The translations under genes and the position numbers were made by a program. This document shows positions 9,276 through 20,053 of a DNA stretch of 64,000 bases, piece by piece. Source of the stretch: Gallionellaceae bacterium (GTDB taxonomy: Bacteria; Pseudomonadota; Gammaproteobacteria; Burkholderiales; Gallionellaceae); NCBI GenBank assembly GCA_030823955.1, contig JAVBYO010000007.1:1-64000 (forward strand). Direction: 5' to 3'. The first letter of the stretch is position 1. Every line of letters begins with the position of its first letter. The notes under the pieces were generated by a model that saw nothing but the letters and a program-made list of their open reading frames with translations, was not told the origin of the DNA and searched no databases.

Positions 9276-10730
9276 TTACAGCCCTTGTGGCGCGCGGCTG
9301 TGCCAGTCGGTCGCCAGTTGATATTGGTGCGCCACGTTCAGCATGCGCGCTTCGTCGAAATAATTGCCGATGATCTGCAAGCCTACCGGCATATCGTTGT
9401 CGCCGAAACCGCAGGGGATGGACATGCCGGGCAGTCCCGCCAGGTTCACCGCGATGGTGTAGATGTCGGACAGATACATCTGCACCGGATCGTCGCCTTT
9501 TTCGCCGAGCTTGAATGCGGTGGAAGGCGAGGTCGGTCCCATGATGACATCGCACTGTTTATAGGCTTCGGTGAAGTCCTGCGCGATGAGGCGGCGGATC
9601 TTCTGCGCCTGCAAATAATAGGCGTCGTAATAACCGTGGCTCAACACATAGGTGCCGATCATGATGCGGCGTTTCACTTCCGCACCGAAGCCCTGCGCGC
9701 GGCTCTTCTCGTACATGTCGGCGAGGTCGCTGTACTCGGGGGCGCGGTAGCCGTAGCGCACGCCGTCGAAGCGCGACAGGTTACTCGACGCTTCGGCTGG
9801 GGCCAGCACGTAATACACCGGCACGGACAGCTTGGAATTGGGCAGGCTGATGTCGACGATGGTCGCGCCGAGTTTCTTGTATTCGGCGATGGCGGCTTCG
9901 ACCGCTTTGGCCACATCCGCGCCCATGCCGGCGGCGAAAAACTCTTTCGGCAGGCCGATACGCAAGCCGTTCAGCGGCTTGCTCAAGTCGCGCGCGTAGT
10001 CTTCCTTTTCGCGTTGCAGCGAAGTGGAGTCGCGTTCGTCGAACCCGGCCATCACGTTCATCATCAGCGCCAGGTCTTCCGCGCTGCGCCCCATCGGCCC
10101 AGCCTGATCGAGGCTGGAGGCGAAGGCGATCATGCCGTAGCGCGACACCACGCCGTAGGTCGGCTTCAAACCGGAGATGCCGCATAACGCGGCGGGTTGG
10201 CGGATGGAGCCGCCGGTGTCGGTGCCGGTAGCGGCTGCACACAGGCGTGCCGCCACCGCAGCAGCGGTGCCGCCGGAAGAGCCGCCGGGTACACGCGTCG
10301 TATCCCACGGATTTTTTACCGTGCCGTAGTAAGAAGTTTCGTTCGACGAGCCCATGGCGAACTCGTCCATGTTGGTCTTGCCCAGATTGACCGCTCCGGC
10401 GCTGTTGAATTGCGAGATGACGTGAGCATCGTAGGGTGAGGCGAAATTGTGCAGCATCTTCGAGCCGCAGGTGGTGAGCCAGCCCTGGGCGCAGAAGATG
10501 TCTTTCTGCGCGAACGGGATGCCGGTGAGTGCTTCGGCTTTGCCTGCGGCGATGCGGGCATCGGCGGCGCGCGCCTGCGCCAGCGACATCTCCGGATTCA
10601 GCGTGATGTAGGCGTTGAGTTGCGGGTTGAGCCGAGTGATGCGGTCAAGATAACTTTGGGTCAGTTCGACGCTGGATATTCTTTTGGCGCGCAGGGCGTC
10701 GCCGAGTTGTTTGAGGCTGGATTCGAACAT
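9276..10730 (-). CDS. gatA: Asp-tRNA(Asn)/Glu-tRNA(Gln) amidotransferase subunit A
   Basis: Amidase-signature-family subunit that releases ammonia from glutamine for the GatCAB complex. 484 residues. The Ser-cisSer-Lys site is visible: the catalytic Lys is in [10 protein letters not shown], and the Gly/Ser-rich signature in [15 protein letters not shown] and [14 protein letters not shown]. It lies 6 bases downstream of gatC and 9 bases upstream of gatB, a normal operon order. The N-terminal start [13 protein letters not shown] follows an ATG directly after the gatC stop. Confidence 0.97.
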   Translation of the reverse strand: MFESSLKQLGDALRAKRISSVELTQSYLDRITRLNPQLNAYITLNPEMSLAQARAADARIAAGKAEALTGIPFAQKDIFCAQGWLTTCGSKMLHNFASPYDAHVISQFNSAGAVNLGKTNMDEFAMGSSNETSYYGTVKNPWDTTRVPGGSSGGTAAAVAARLCAAATGTDTGGSIRQPAALCGISGLKPTYGVVSRYGMIAFASSLDQAGPMGRSAEDLALMMNVMAGFDERDSTSLQREKEDYARDLSKPLNGLRIGLPKEFFAAGMGADVAKAVEAAIAEYKKLGATIVDISLPNSKLSVPVYYVLAPAEASSNLSRFDGVRYGYRAPEYSDLADMYEKSRAQGFGAEVKRRIMIGTYVLSHGYYDAYYLQAQKIRRLIAQDFTEAYKQCDVIMGPTSPSTAFKLGEKGDDPVQMYLSDIYTIAVNLAGLPGMSIPCGFGDNDMPVGLQIIGNYFDEARMLNVAHQYQLATDWHSRAPQGL

Positions 10731-10736
10731 GGCGGT

Positions 10737-11024
10737 TTACTCTATGACCTGCGGAACCAGATACAATCCGCCTTCGGTTTGTGGCGCGATGGCCTGAAAT
10801 GCCGCGCGCTGGTCTGTTGCAGTCACTTTGTCTTCGCGCAGGCGCTGGGCCAGATCTTGGCTGTGTGACATCGGTTCGATACCACGGGTATCGACGGCCT
10901 GCATCTCGGCGATCAGCCCGAAGATGTTCGAAAGCTGGGCTTGGGCGGCTTGCATCTCCTGCTCGGTCATCGCCAGGCGGGCGAGGCGGGCGACTTTTTC
11001 TACATCGGCTAGGCTCAAAGACAT
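10737..11024 (-). CDS. gatC: Asp-tRNA(Asn)/Glu-tRNA(Gln) amidotransferase subunit C
   Basis: 95-residue accessory subunit that wraps around GatA and stabilises the GatAB interface. It begins MSLSLADVEKVARLARLAM, typical of the family, and has the C-terminal LREDKVT element. It is the first gene of the minus-strand gatCAB operon and is divergent from mreB, the two starts being 86 bases apart. That short gap must hold promoters for both directions. Confidence 0.95.
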   Translation of the reverse strand: MSLSLADVEKVARLARLAMTEQEMQAAQAQLSNIFGLIAEMQAVDTRGIEPMSHSQDLAQRLREDKVTATDQRAAFQAIAPQTEGGLYLVPQVIE

Positions 11025-11037
11025 GGTGTGTAACGCT

Positions 11038-11066
11038 TTATCAAAACGAGCTTAATAGGTTATCAT
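11038..11066 (+). promoter_or_regulatory. Probable sigma-70 promoter of the mreB operon
   Basis: TTATCA (11038-11043) and TATCAT (11061-11066) are separated by 17 bases, and the mreB start follows 44 bases after the -10. It lies in the 86-base gap between the divergent gatC and mreB genes. Called from hexamer match and spacing only. Confidence 0.5.
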
Positions 11067-11101
11067 AAACACCTTTAGAGGCGCACCCCTTCTACACTTG
11101 A

Positions 11102-12154
<1,053 letters not shown>

Positions 12155-12169
12155 TCAGTAGTTCCCCCT

Positions 12170-13075
12170 TTGGACAGCAATCCTTCTTTCCGCTTCTTTA
12201 ATCGCGGCCCAAGCGCGGCTGTGCGCTTGGTGTTCTTCGTTGTTCTCTCGCTGCTGCTGCTGTTCATCGATGCGCGTTTCAAATATCTGGAGTCCACGCG
12301 CACGGTCATCTCCATCATCGTCTATCCCTTTCAGCGCCTGACTACCCTTCCGGGTATGGTGTGGCAGGAGGTCAGCGTTCATTTTGAGACGCAGAGCCAT
12401 CTGCTCGGCGAGAACACGCGTTTGCGCGAGCAACACAGTGTGGATGCGGCCCAGCTCAACCAGTTGCAGGTGTTGCAGGTGGAGAACGCGCAGTTGCTAC
12501 GTTTGTCCGAAATGCCGCAGCGTGTGGGTTATCCGATGCAGATGGCGGAAGTCATCTATGTGGAGCGGGACATCTTCAAGCGCAAGGTCATCATCAACAA
12601 GGGCGCACAGGCCAATGTCCAGATGGGGCAGGTGGTGATCGATGATGTCGGCGTGGTCGGGCAGGTCACCCGTGTCTATCCGTGGCTGTCGGAAGTCACC
12701 CTGTTGACCGACAAGGATCATGCCGTGCCGGTGCAGGTCCTGCGCAACGGCATCCGCTCGGTGGTATTCGGTTCCGGGGATATCGGCCAGTTGGCACTGC
12801 GTTATATGCCGATCAGTTCCGATATCCAGAGCGGCGATGTGCTGGTCACTTCGGGTATCGACGGCACCTATCCGGCCGGTCTGCCGGTGGCCAGGGTCAT
12901 CAAGATCGAGCGCGATCCGGCCTATCCGTTCGCGCGCATCACGTGTGAGCCGATGGCCGGTGCGGACAGGCACCGTTATCTGTTGATCGTGTCGGGGCTG
13001 CCGCAATTGCCGCCGCGTCCGGAAGCGGAAAGCAATGAAAAAACCAAAGCTGCGGGCAAGCCGGAGAAGCCATGA
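12170..13075 (+). CDS. mreC: Rod shape-determining protein MreC
   Basis: Periplasmic elongasome scaffold that activates PBP2/RodA. 301 residues from a TTG start at 12170. A short cytoplasmic tail precedes one membrane helix (about 19-38) and a coiled coil around residues 70-105. The beta-rich MreC domain follows (about 120-275; VIINKGAQANVQMGQVV, DKDHAVPVQVL). The C-terminal tail is Pro/Lys-rich. No ATG fits the frame before the membrane helix, which supports the TTG. The stop overlaps the mreD start by four bases (ATGA). Confidence 0.93.
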   Translation: MDSNPSFRFFNRGPSAAVRLVFFVVLSLLLLFIDARFKYLESTRTVISIIVYPFQRLTTLPGMVWQEVSVHFETQSHLLGENTRLREQHSVDAAQLNQLQVLQVENAQLLRLSEMPQRVGYPMQMAEVIYVERDIFKRKVIINKGAQANVQMGQVVIDDVGVVGQVTRVYPWLSEVTLLTDKDHAVPVQVLRNGIRSVVFGSGDIGQLALRYMPISSDIQSGDVLVTSGIDGTYPAGLPVARVIKIERDPAYPFARITCEPMAGADRHRYLLIVSGLPQLPPRPEAESNEKTKAAGKPEKP

Positions 13076-13590
13076 GTAACGACTTTCCCAAAGATCGGGA
13101 GTTCCTGTTGCCGGCCAGCGGCCTGTTCATCACGTTCAGTCTGTTCGTCGCGATCCTGCTGGAGTGGTTGCCCTGGCAGGGATGGGGCCTGATCCTGAAG
13201 CCGGATTTTGTGGCACTGGTGTTGTTGTACTGGTGTACGCACAAGCCGTATCACGTCGGCATCGGTATCGCCTGGACAGTGGGCATTTTCGCCGACGTGG
13301 CAGATGCCAGTCTGTTCGGCCAGCACGCGCTGGCCTATGCAGTGCTGGCGTTCGGCGGAACGGTGTTGCACCGCCGTATCCAGATGTTCGATCTGCGCCA
13401 GCAGACCATGCAGATATTCCCGCTGTTGCTGATCAGTTACGCCGTCTATGCGGCTGTGCATTGGCAGGTGCGCGGTGTCGTGATGTGGGAATACTTTCTG
13501 GGTTGTGTGGTCTCCGCCGTGTTGTGGATACCGCTGACCATCCTGTTGCAGACATTGCGCCGCCCCCGATCTGACCCGAACGAGTTATGA
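13072..13590 (+). CDS. mreD: Rod shape-determining protein MreD
   Basis: 172-residue integral membrane protein with about five or six predicted helices. It is the small membrane partner of MreC in the elongasome. The sequence is divergent, as is usual for MreD, so the call rests on its position between mreC and mrdA, its size and its hydrophobicity. It overlaps mreC by four bases and mrdA by four bases, indicating translational coupling. Confidence 0.9.
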   Translation: MSNDFPKDREFLLPASGLFITFSLFVAILLEWLPWQGWGLILKPDFVALVLLYWCTHKPYHVGIGIAWTVGIFADVADASLFGQHALAYAVLAFGGTVLHRRIQMFDLRQQTMQIFPLLLISYAVYAAVHWQVRGVVMWEYFLGCVVSAVLWIPLTILLQTLRRPRSDPNEL

Positions 13591-15482
13591 GCCGCCGCGT
13601 CGAGCTGAAGAACCATCAGCGCGAAATCTATTATTTCCGTTTACGCCTGATGCTGAGCCTGGGCTTGGTGTTGGTTATGCTCGTCATTCTACTGCTGCGT
13701 TTCACCTACCTGCAGCTAATCAAACACGATCATTTCGAGACCATGGCGGAGAGCAACCGCATCGCGGTGGTGCCTATCGTACCCAACCGCGGTCTGATCC
13801 TGGACCGCAACGGTGTGGTGCTGGCGCGCAACTATTCCGGCTATACGCTGGAGATCGCTTCGCGCAAAGTGGCCAATCTGGAAGCGACCATCAATGAGCT
13901 GTCCACACTGGTCGATATCCAGCCCAAGGATCGCAAACGTTTCAAGAAGCTGCTGGCGGAGAGCCGCAACTTCGATACCTTGCCGATCCGCAACCGCCTG
14001 AGCGACGAGGAGGTGGCGCGTTTTGCGGCACAGCGCTACCGCTTTCCGGGGGTGGAGATCAAGGCGCGCTTGTTCCGTGAATATCCTTACGGCCAGGGCA
14101 CTTCGCATCTGATCGGTTATATCGGCCGTATCAACGAGAAAGACGTCGATCAGTTGAAAGAGGACGACATCGCGTCCAACTATCTGGGTTCCGACTATAT
14201 CGGCAAGACCGGACTGGAGCAGAGCTACGAGAAAGAGCTGCACGGCACTACCGGCTTCGAGCAAGTCGAGGTGGATGCGGGCGGACGTGCGGTGCGCGCG
14301 CTGTCGCGCAGTGCGCCAAAATCCGGCAATACGCTCGTGCTGACGCTGGATGCCAAGTTGCAGGAAGTGGCGGAGCAGGCTTTCGGCGCTTACCGCGGCG
14401 CGCTGGTGGCGATCGATCCGAACAACGGCGATATCCTCGCTTTTGTCAGCAAGCCCGGTTACGACCCCAACCTGTTCATCGACGGTATCGATACCGAGAA
14501 CTGGGAAGCATTGAACAGTTCGCTGGATGTCCCGCTCAACAACCGCGCTTTGCGCGGCCAGTATCCGCCGGGTTCGACCATCAAGCCGTTCATGGCCCTT
14601 GCGGGTCTGTATAACAAGCGCTCGCCGAGCTACACCATCGGTGATCCGGGTTATTACACTTTGCCCGGCAACCGGCACCAGTACCGCGACTGGAAGAAAG
14701 GCGGACACGGCAGCGTGGATATGTTCAAGTCCATCGTCATCTCCTGCGATACCTACTACTACGGGCTGGCGACCGAGCTGGGCATAGACAAGATACACGG
14801 TTACCTGTCGCAATTCGGTTTCGGCAAAAAAACCGGCGTGGACATGGAGGGTGAAGTTTCCGGCTTGCTTCCGTCGCAGCAATGGAAGATGAATCGGCAC
14901 AAACAGATCTGGTATCCCGGTGATACCGTGTCGGTGGGGATCGGGCAGGGATACAACCTGGTCACGCCGCTGCAACTGGCTTCGGCGACCGCGACGCTGG
15001 CGAACGGCGGTGTGGGTTACAAGCCGCATTTTGTGAAGCATATCGAGCGGCCTTCCGGCAATGCTTCCGAGCGGGAAAATGCGCCTTCGATCGACATCCA
15101 TATCGATCCGCAACATATCGATCTGGTCAAGCGCGCGATGGAGGCGGTCACCAAACCGGGCGGAACGGCGGCGGGAGCGGGTTCCGGCGCTCCTTACCGC
15201 ATGGCTGGCAAGACCGGGACGGCGCAGGTGATCGGCATGAAGCAGGGGGAGAAATACGATGAGAAGAAGATCTCGGAATATTTCCGCGACCATGCCTGGT
15301 TCATCGCTTTTGCGCCGGTAGAAAAGCCGACCATCGCGCTGGCGGTGTTGGCCGAGAACGGCGGTCACGGTGGCTCGACCGCCGCGCCGATCGCGCGCAA
15401 GGTGCTGGATTATTATCTGCTGGGCAAGCTTCCCCTGCCGTTGCAGACCGTGGTGGAAAAAGAGGGGGCTGAAGATGACTGA
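13587..15482 (+). CDS. mrdA: Penicillin-binding protein 2 (elongation transpeptidase)
   Basis: Class B PBP that cross-links peptidoglycan during elongation together with RodA. 631 residues. One N-terminal membrane helix (about 18-40) precedes the PBP dimerisation/pedestal domain (about 60-230). The transpeptidase domain has the active-site SxxK in PPGSTIKPFM, the SxD-type motif in VISCDTYYYG, and KTGTAQV. The C-terminus is short and acidic. It overlaps mreD and precedes rodA by about 55 bases. Confidence 0.96.
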   Translation: MSRRVELKNHQREIYYFRLRLMLSLGLVLVMLVILLLRFTYLQLIKHDHFETMAESNRIAVVPIVPNRGLILDRNGVVLARNYSGYTLEIASRKVANLEATINELSTLVDIQPKDRKRFKKLLAESRNFDTLPIRNRLSDEEVARFAAQRYRFPGVEIKARLFREYPYGQGTSHLIGYIGRINEKDVDQLKEDDIASNYLGSDYIGKTGLEQSYEKELHGTTGFEQVEVDAGGRAVRALSRSAPKSGNTLVLTLDAKLQEVAEQAFGAYRGALVAIDPNNGDILAFVSKPGYDPNLFIDGIDTENWEALNSSLDVPLNNRALRGQYPPGSTIKPFMALAGLYNKRSPSYTIGDPGYYTLPGNRHQYRDWKKGGHGSVDMFKSIVISCDTYYYGLATELGIDKIHGYLSQFGFGKKTGVDMEGEVSGLLPSQQWKMNRHKQIWYPGDTVSVGIGQGYNLVTPLQLASATATLANGGVGYKPHFVKHIERPSGNASERENAPSIDIHIDPQHIDLVKRAMEAVTKPGGTAAGAGSGAPYRMAGKTGTAQVIGMKQGEKYDEKKISEYFRDHAWFIAFAPVEKPTIALAVLAENGGHGGSTAAPIARKVLDYYLLGKLPLPLQTVVEKEGAEDD

Positions 15483-15539
15483 GCGTCGGCATCGAACCAT
15501 CGCGGCCTGGCAGGTTGTCGCAGCGGAGGAGATTGAGTG

Positions 15540-16637
15540 ATGAACAGAAAAGAACTGCAGCGCCGTTTCATGGCGCATCTCGATCCGGTGTTGTTATTGG
15601 CGCTCGGCCTGCTGTTGCTGGTGAGTCTGGTGCTGATATACAGCGCCAGCGACGGTGACTGGATGCGTGTCTCCGGCCAGTTCGTCAATATCCTAGTTGC
15701 ATTCGCCGCCTTGTGGCTGGTCGCCAATATGCCATTGCATTATCTGATCCGCAGTGCGGTGCCGATCTATATCTTCGGCATGGTTTTGCTGATCTGTGTG
15801 GCCCTGTTCGGCGAGATCAGCCACGGCGCGCGGCGCTGGCTGAACATCGGTGTTGCCACCATCCAGCCTTCGGAGCTGATGAAGATCGCGGTGCCGCTGA
15901 TGATGGCTTGGTACTTTGAGAAACACGAAGCGACACTGACGCTGAAGAATTATTTTGTCGCGGCATTGCTGCTGCTGTTGCCGGTGGCGCTGATCGCGCG
16001 CCAGCCCGATCTGGGAACCTCCATCCTGATCGGGGCGAGCGGGTTCTATGTGTTGTTTCTGGCCGGTCTTAGTTGGCGCATCATGCTGGGCATGTTGTTG
16101 ATGGCCATCGCCAGTGCCCCGTTCCTGTGGTCCATGCTGCACGAGTACCAGCGTCACCGTATCCTTATGCTGTTCGATCCCTCGCAGGATGCGCTGGGCA
16201 AGGGTTATCACACCATCCAGGGCATGATCGCGGTTGGCTCGGGCGGGTTCCTCGGCAAGGGTTATCTGAACGGCACGCAGACCCATCTGGACTTCCTGCC
16301 GGAACGGACCACCGATTTCATCTTCGCGGTCTGGTCGGAGGAGTTCGGATTCATTGGCAATCTGATCCTGCTCGGCCTGTTTATCTTTGTCATCGGGCGC
16401 GGGTTCGTCATCACAGCCAACGCTTCGACCTATTTCACGCGGCTGATGGCCGGTAGTATCACGCTCACCTTCTTTACCTATGCCTTCGTCAATATGGGTA
16501 TGGTCAGCGGCATCCTGCCGGTGGTTGGCGTGCCATTGCCGCTGGTGAGTTACGGCGGTACGTCGATGCTTACCTTGTTGCTCGGATTTGGTATGCTGAT
16601 GAGTATTCACACCCACAAGCAGTTGGTCAAAACCTAA
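15540..16637 (+). CDS. rodA: Peptidoglycan glycosyltransferase RodA (MrdB)
   Basis: SEDS-family multi-pass membrane glycosyltransferase that polymerises lipid II in partnership with PBP2. About 365 residues with ten membrane helices. Characteristic segments include RRWLNIGVATIQPSELMK, ARQPDLGTSI, LDFLPERTTDFIFAVWSEEFGF and VVGVPLPLVSYGGTSM. A GTG directly upstream (15537) is an alternative start; the GGAGGA ribosome site at 15525-15530 fits either, and ATG is preferred. The rlpA start follows 11 bases after the stop. Confidence 0.96.
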   Translation: MNRKELQRRFMAHLDPVLLLALGLLLLVSLVLIYSASDGDWMRVSGQFVNILVAFAALWLVANMPLHYLIRSAVPIYIFGMVLLICVALFGEISHGARRWLNIGVATIQPSELMKIAVPLMMAWYFEKHEATLTLKNYFVAALLLLLPVALIARQPDLGTSILIGASGFYVLFLAGLSWRIMLGMLLMAIASAPFLWSMLHEYQRHRILMLFDPSQDALGKGYHTIQGMIAVGSGGFLGKGYLNGTQTHLDFLPERTTDFIFAVWSEEFGFIGNLILLGLFIFVIGRGFVITANASTYFTRLMAGSITLTFFTYAFVNMGMVSGILPVVGVPLPLVSYGGTSMLTLLLGFGMLMSIHTHKQLVKT

Positions 16638-16648
16638 GGAGTTCACCG

Positions 16649-17722
16649 ATGAACAAGCAGATCGCTTTGCTATTAATTGCAATCTTCAGTCTGGCAGGAT
16701 GTGCAGGCGGAGCCAAACAGAGAGCGGGAAAGAGCAGGGCCCCGGTAGAGGATTTGGCTTCCGGCCCGGGAGGCAGCGTGATCGCGCCGGCACCGGAGCC
16801 TGCCACGGGATCGGTCTATCAGGCCGATCCTGCCCCTGCGCCAGCAGCGGCTGCGGAGCCCCGTTCTGAAGCTGCGGCTGCAGTTATACCGGCTCAAACG
16901 GGTTCGGGGGGTTATCTGGCTGGCGACGGCCCCGGCGCGGAGACACCTGTCAATCTGGATGAGGTTCCCGATGCCGTGCCCAAAGCGGAGCCCCTGCATC
17001 GTTATGCCAACCGCGAATACACCGCATTGGGCAAGACCTACAAACCACTGGATAGTACCGGTACCTATAAAGAGAGAGGTGTCGCATCCTGGTACGGCAA
17101 GAAATTCCACGGGCAACGCACTTCCATCGGCGAGACATACGACATGTATGCCATGACGGCGGCCCATCCCACTTTACCCATTCCGAGTTATGCGCGCGTC
17201 ACCAATGTCGCCACCCAAAAGTCTGTGGTGGTGCGGGTGAATGACCGCGGGCCGTTCCTGCATAATCGCATCATCGACCTTTCCTACACGGCGGCCCATA
17301 AACTCGGGATCGTGAATAGCGGCAGCGCCGAAGTCGAGGTGGAGAGCATCGCAGTGGACGGGTCTTCCACGCTTACTGTTTCGACGGAGCTGAGTGTGCC
17401 GGGCAAGGCGGCTGCGCCCATTATCGAACCGGCACTGATTGCCGCGGCATCCGCGCCTGTTCCGGCTGCGGCACCTGTCGCGTCGGTGACAGGCAAAGTG
17501 TATCTGCAACTTGGCGCATTCAAATCGCCGCAGGGGGCGGAAAGTTTTCTGGCCAAGATGCGCGCCACTCTCGGCGAGGGCGGGAGGCCGCTCAGCCTGA
17601 TCGAGAAGGACGGACTGCAAAGGGTGCATCTCGGCCCCTATGCCACCCAGAGCGAGGCCCGTGCCGCCAGTGAAAAGCTGAAGTCCCGCTTGGGATTCAA
17701 ACCCTATGTCAGCGTGCGCTGA
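16649..17722 (+). CDS. rlpA: Septal ring lytic transglycosylase RlpA family lipoprotein
   Basis: 357 residues. A lipoprotein signal peptide with lipobox LAGC (cysteine near residue 18) is followed by a long Ala/Pro-rich linker. The double-psi beta-barrel domain (about 143-230) contains GVASWYGKKFHGQRTSIGE and VRVNDRGPF, with the catalytic Asp expected in NDRGPF. A C-terminal SPOR domain (about 280-357) begins VYLQLGAFKSPQGAESF. RlpA cleaves glycan strands stripped of peptides, and the SPOR domain targets it to the septum. A TAAGGAG ribosome site precedes the ATG. It closes the shape operon. Confidence 0.95.
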   Translation: MNKQIALLLIAIFSLAGCAGGAKQRAGKSRAPVEDLASGPGGSVIAPAPEPATGSVYQADPAPAPAAAAEPRSEAAAAVIPAQTGSGGYLAGDGPGAETPVNLDEVPDAVPKAEPLHRYANREYTALGKTYKPLDSTGTYKERGVASWYGKKFHGQRTSIGETYDMYAMTAAHPTLPIPSYARVTNVATQKSVVVRVNDRGPFLHNRIIDLSYTAAHKLGIVNSGSAEVEVESIAVDGSSTLTVSTELSVPGKAAAPIIEPALIAAASAPVPAAAPVASVTGKVYLQLGAFKSPQGAESFLAKMRATLGEGGRPLSLIEKDGLQRVHLGPYATQSEARAASEKLKSRLGFKPYVSVR

Positions 17723-17743
17723 GCTGATCCAGATAAAGACAAG

Positions 17744-18142
17744 ATGAAAAAAAGAAACCTGTTGCGCGTTCCCGTTACGGCCGGCCTGAAGGACATCTAC
17801 GCGATGGACATGCATTCGGCCTATCAGGCCGCGTGCCTCGGTCAGTTCAACGTCACTTTGTTCGGGCGTCTGGCGGCTGCGGTCTCTGTGGTGCGTACCG
17901 CGCTCGTACGACATCAGACCAGGATCGAGAATGCGGTCGAAATACTCGATGCGGCCATTCTCGTCCTGCAGCGGGTGCGGGCAAAAGGTGATGAGACCGG
18001 CATCTGGGAGATTCCCGAGGCTGACCGTGCAGCGGTGTCGGACGGCATCGAAGTGGCCGAGCAATGTATCGGTACGCTCGATGTCGCGCTACTGGCTGAG
18101 ACGGCGGAACAGTTATTGCGCGACATCAGCGACGAAAGCTGA
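17744..18142 (+). CDS. Conserved-looking small protein of unknown function
   Basis: 132 residues; not recognised. The N-terminus is basic (MKKRNLLRVPV) with no signal peptide or membrane helix. The rest looks almost entirely alpha-helical, with a heptad-like middle (about 45-85) and an acidic C-terminal half. Coding character matches its neighbours. The start lies 21 bases after rlpA, so it may be read through from the shape operon. The chemoreceptor that follows has its own promoter. Protein interaction is plausible from the helical make-up, but no function can be assigned. Confidence 0.7.
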   Translation: MKKRNLLRVPVTAGLKDIYAMDMHSAYQAACLGQFNVTLFGRLAAAVSVVRTALVRHQTRIENAVEILDAAILVLQRVRAKGDETGIWEIPEADRAAVSDGIEVAEQCIGTLDVALLAETAEQLLRDISDES

Positions 18143-18210
18143 TCATTGCGGGGGCCAACCCCGGTAGGTCTCATAGTGTTCCGATCAGACACAAATCATC
18201 GGTTCATCAC

Positions 18211-18237
18211 TCAAGTTTTTCGATGTACGGTCGATAG
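18211..18237 (+). promoter_or_regulatory. Sigma-28 (FliA)-type promoter of the chemoreceptor gene
   Basis: TCAAGTTT (18211-18218), an 11-base spacer, then GTCGATAG (18230-18237). This matches the flagellar/chemotaxis sigma consensus TAAAGTTT-N11-GCCGATAA at 7 of 8 and 6 of 8 positions. It lies about 80 bases upstream of the chemoreceptor start, where class 3 motility promoters are expected. Confidence 0.7.
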
Positions 18238-18315
18238 ACAGTTAAATAAACAGTGTCGGCAGCGGAAGTCGCCAAGCCGACCCAAGGGCGTGTCGCCGGA
18301 ATAAAGGGGGAAGAG

Positions 18316-19956
18316 ATGAAGCATTGGTGGAGTAATCTGTCGTTAAAAAACAAGTTGCAGGTTCCGGTGCAACTGGTTCTGATGCTGATCCTGCTGACCG
18401 GGCAGCATTTTGCTTTCCTCTGGCTGGAAGGGCGGATGGTGGACGATGCGAAGCAGAAAGCGGTGATCTCCGGTGAGATGGCGTTGCGCACGATGAATGC
18501 GCTGATGCTCAACGGCGAGATCGGCAATCCGGAGCGCCGCAAAAAAGCGCTCGAACATCTGGTGCAACAAAAAGAACTCAATCTGGCGGATGTGCGCATC
18601 ATCCGCGGCAATCCGGTGATCGATCAGTTCGGCGCGGGGATGCAAAGCGAACAGGCACAAGACGACGCCGAGAAAGCCGTGTTGTCGGGAGGCGGGGTGA
18701 GCGTCGGTGAGCCCGAGCACGATACGCAAGGCCGCGTGACCCTGCGCACGATCGTGCCGTTCGTGGCGACTTCCGGCGAGCATAGTGTGATCAACTGTAT
18801 GCAATGCCATACAGTCTCGGAAGGTGCGATCATGGGGGCGGCGATCGTCATTTCGGATGTGAGCAAAGAAGACGCTTTTCTCGATAATGCCAACCGTATG
18901 TTGTGGGTCGCGCAGATATTCATCCAGATCGCCTTGTTCTTCGTGGTCGGCGGGGTGATCAACCGGATCGTCGAGCCGGTCCGGGATCTGCAACAGACGA
19001 TGATGTCGATCCAGGCCAGCGGAGATCTGACCAAGCGCACCAGGGCCGGCAACAACGACGAGATCGGACAGGCATCGTTAGCGTTCAACGGCTTGATGGA
19101 TAGTATGTGTCAAGCCTTGCGACAGGTTCATGCCAGCGCGAATGAGGTGTCGAATACGGCAGCTTTGTTGTCCTCGACTTCCGCGCAGGTGATCAGCAGT
19201 TCAGATGCGCAGAGCGGATCGGCGACATCGACCGCAGCGGCGGTGGAAGAGTTGGCGGTCAGCATCACCTCCGTTGCGGACAATACCGAAGACGTGCGCA
19301 AACTCTCCCAACTCAGCCTTGAGCGAACCCGGGAAGGCAATGCCAGTGCCGTCGAGATGGTGAGCGAGATGCGCAGCATCGAAGCCACGGTCCGGCAGAT
19401 CGCCGAGTCCGTGCAGGAGTTCGTCCAGAGTACACACACTATCGCCAGCATGACGCAACAGGTGAGAGACATCGCTGACCAGACGAATCTGCTGGCGCTG
19501 AACGCAGCCATTGAGGCGGCCCGTGCCGGCGAACAGGGGCGAGGTTTTGCGGTGGTGGCCGATGAAGTGCGCAAACTGGCGGAAAAGTCGGCGGTTTCAG
19601 CCAGCGAGATCGACCGTGTCACTTCGACGTTGAGCAGCAGGTCTGAGTTCGCGGAAACGTCCATCGAAACCGGACTGGCGTCGTTGCAAGTCGCGATGGG
19701 GCATATCGATCGCGTGATCGGCGTGCTGGACGAGGCCGGTAAGACGGTCACCGCAGCGACTAGCGGTGTGGCGGATATCTCTTCTTCCGTCAAAGAGCAG
19801 CAGCTGGCCAGTACTGATGTGGCGCGCCATGTCGAGCATATCGCCCAGATGGCAGAGGAGAGCAGAAAGGCAATCGAGCAGACCGTGGCGAGCGTCCATC
19901 ATCTCGGTGAACTCGCCGGTGCCTTGGAAGGTGCGGTGGCTCGTTTCCGTGTGTAA
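18316..19956 (+). CDS. Methyl-accepting chemotaxis protein with a periplasmic c-type haem motif
   Basis: 546 residues from the ATG with a GGGGGAAGAG ribosome site; a GTG at 18253 is in frame but lacks one. A membrane helix (about 16-36) is followed by a periplasmic sensor (about 40-190). The sensor contains CMQCH at 161-165, the attachment motif for covalent haem c. A second membrane helix, a HAMP segment ([12 protein letters not shown]) and a cytoplasmic signalling hairpin ([20 protein letters not shown]) follow. No C-terminal CheR/CheB pentapeptide is present. The sensor resembles haem-containing MCP domains known from Geobacter, so it should report redox state or a small gas to CheA. A sigma-28-type promoter precedes it. 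Confidence 0.92.
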   Translation: MKHWWSNLSLKNKLQVPVQLVLMLILLTGQHFAFLWLEGRMVDDAKQKAVISGEMALRTMNALMLNGEIGNPERRKKALEHLVQQKELNLADVRIIRGNPVIDQFGAGMQSEQAQDDAEKAVLSGGGVSVGEPEHDTQGRVTLRTIVPFVATSGEHSVINCMQCHTVSEGAIMGAAIVISDVSKEDAFLDNANRMLWVAQIFIQIALFFVVGGVINRIVEPVRDLQQTMMSIQASGDLTKRTRAGNNDEIGQASLAFNGLMDSMCQALRQVHASANEVSNTAALLSSTSAQVISSSDAQSGSATSTAAAVEELAVSITSVADNTEDVRKLSQLSLERTREGNASAVEMVSEMRSIEATVRQIAESVQEFVQSTHTIASMTQQVRDIADQTNLLALNAAIEAARAGEQGRGFAVVADEVRKLAEKSAVSASEIDRVTSTLSSRSEFAETSIETGLASLQVAMGHIDRVIGVLDEAGKTVTAATSGVADISSSVKEQQLASTDVARHVEHIAQMAEESRKAIEQTVASVHHLGELAGALEGAVARFRV

Positions 19957-20053
19957 GTCCGGAATGGGGGCGCTATTGTATGTGTTCAGTTCCGCTGGCG
20001 TCTGAGCAAAACACTTCCGGCAGAGCCAGTGCGGAGAGTTCTCAACAGAGGTA

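Noticed and set aside
13716-15578. A 620-codon open frame antisense to mrdA
   Set aside because: The plus-strand frame has every PBP2 motif. The antisense translation is His/Arg/Gln-rich with no domain, as expected from a GC-rich shadow frame.
19985-20040. Imperfect hairpin after the chemoreceptor gene (TCCGC-TGGC with GCCAG-GCGGA)
   Set aside because: The arms are interrupted and no T-run follows, so a terminator is not supported.
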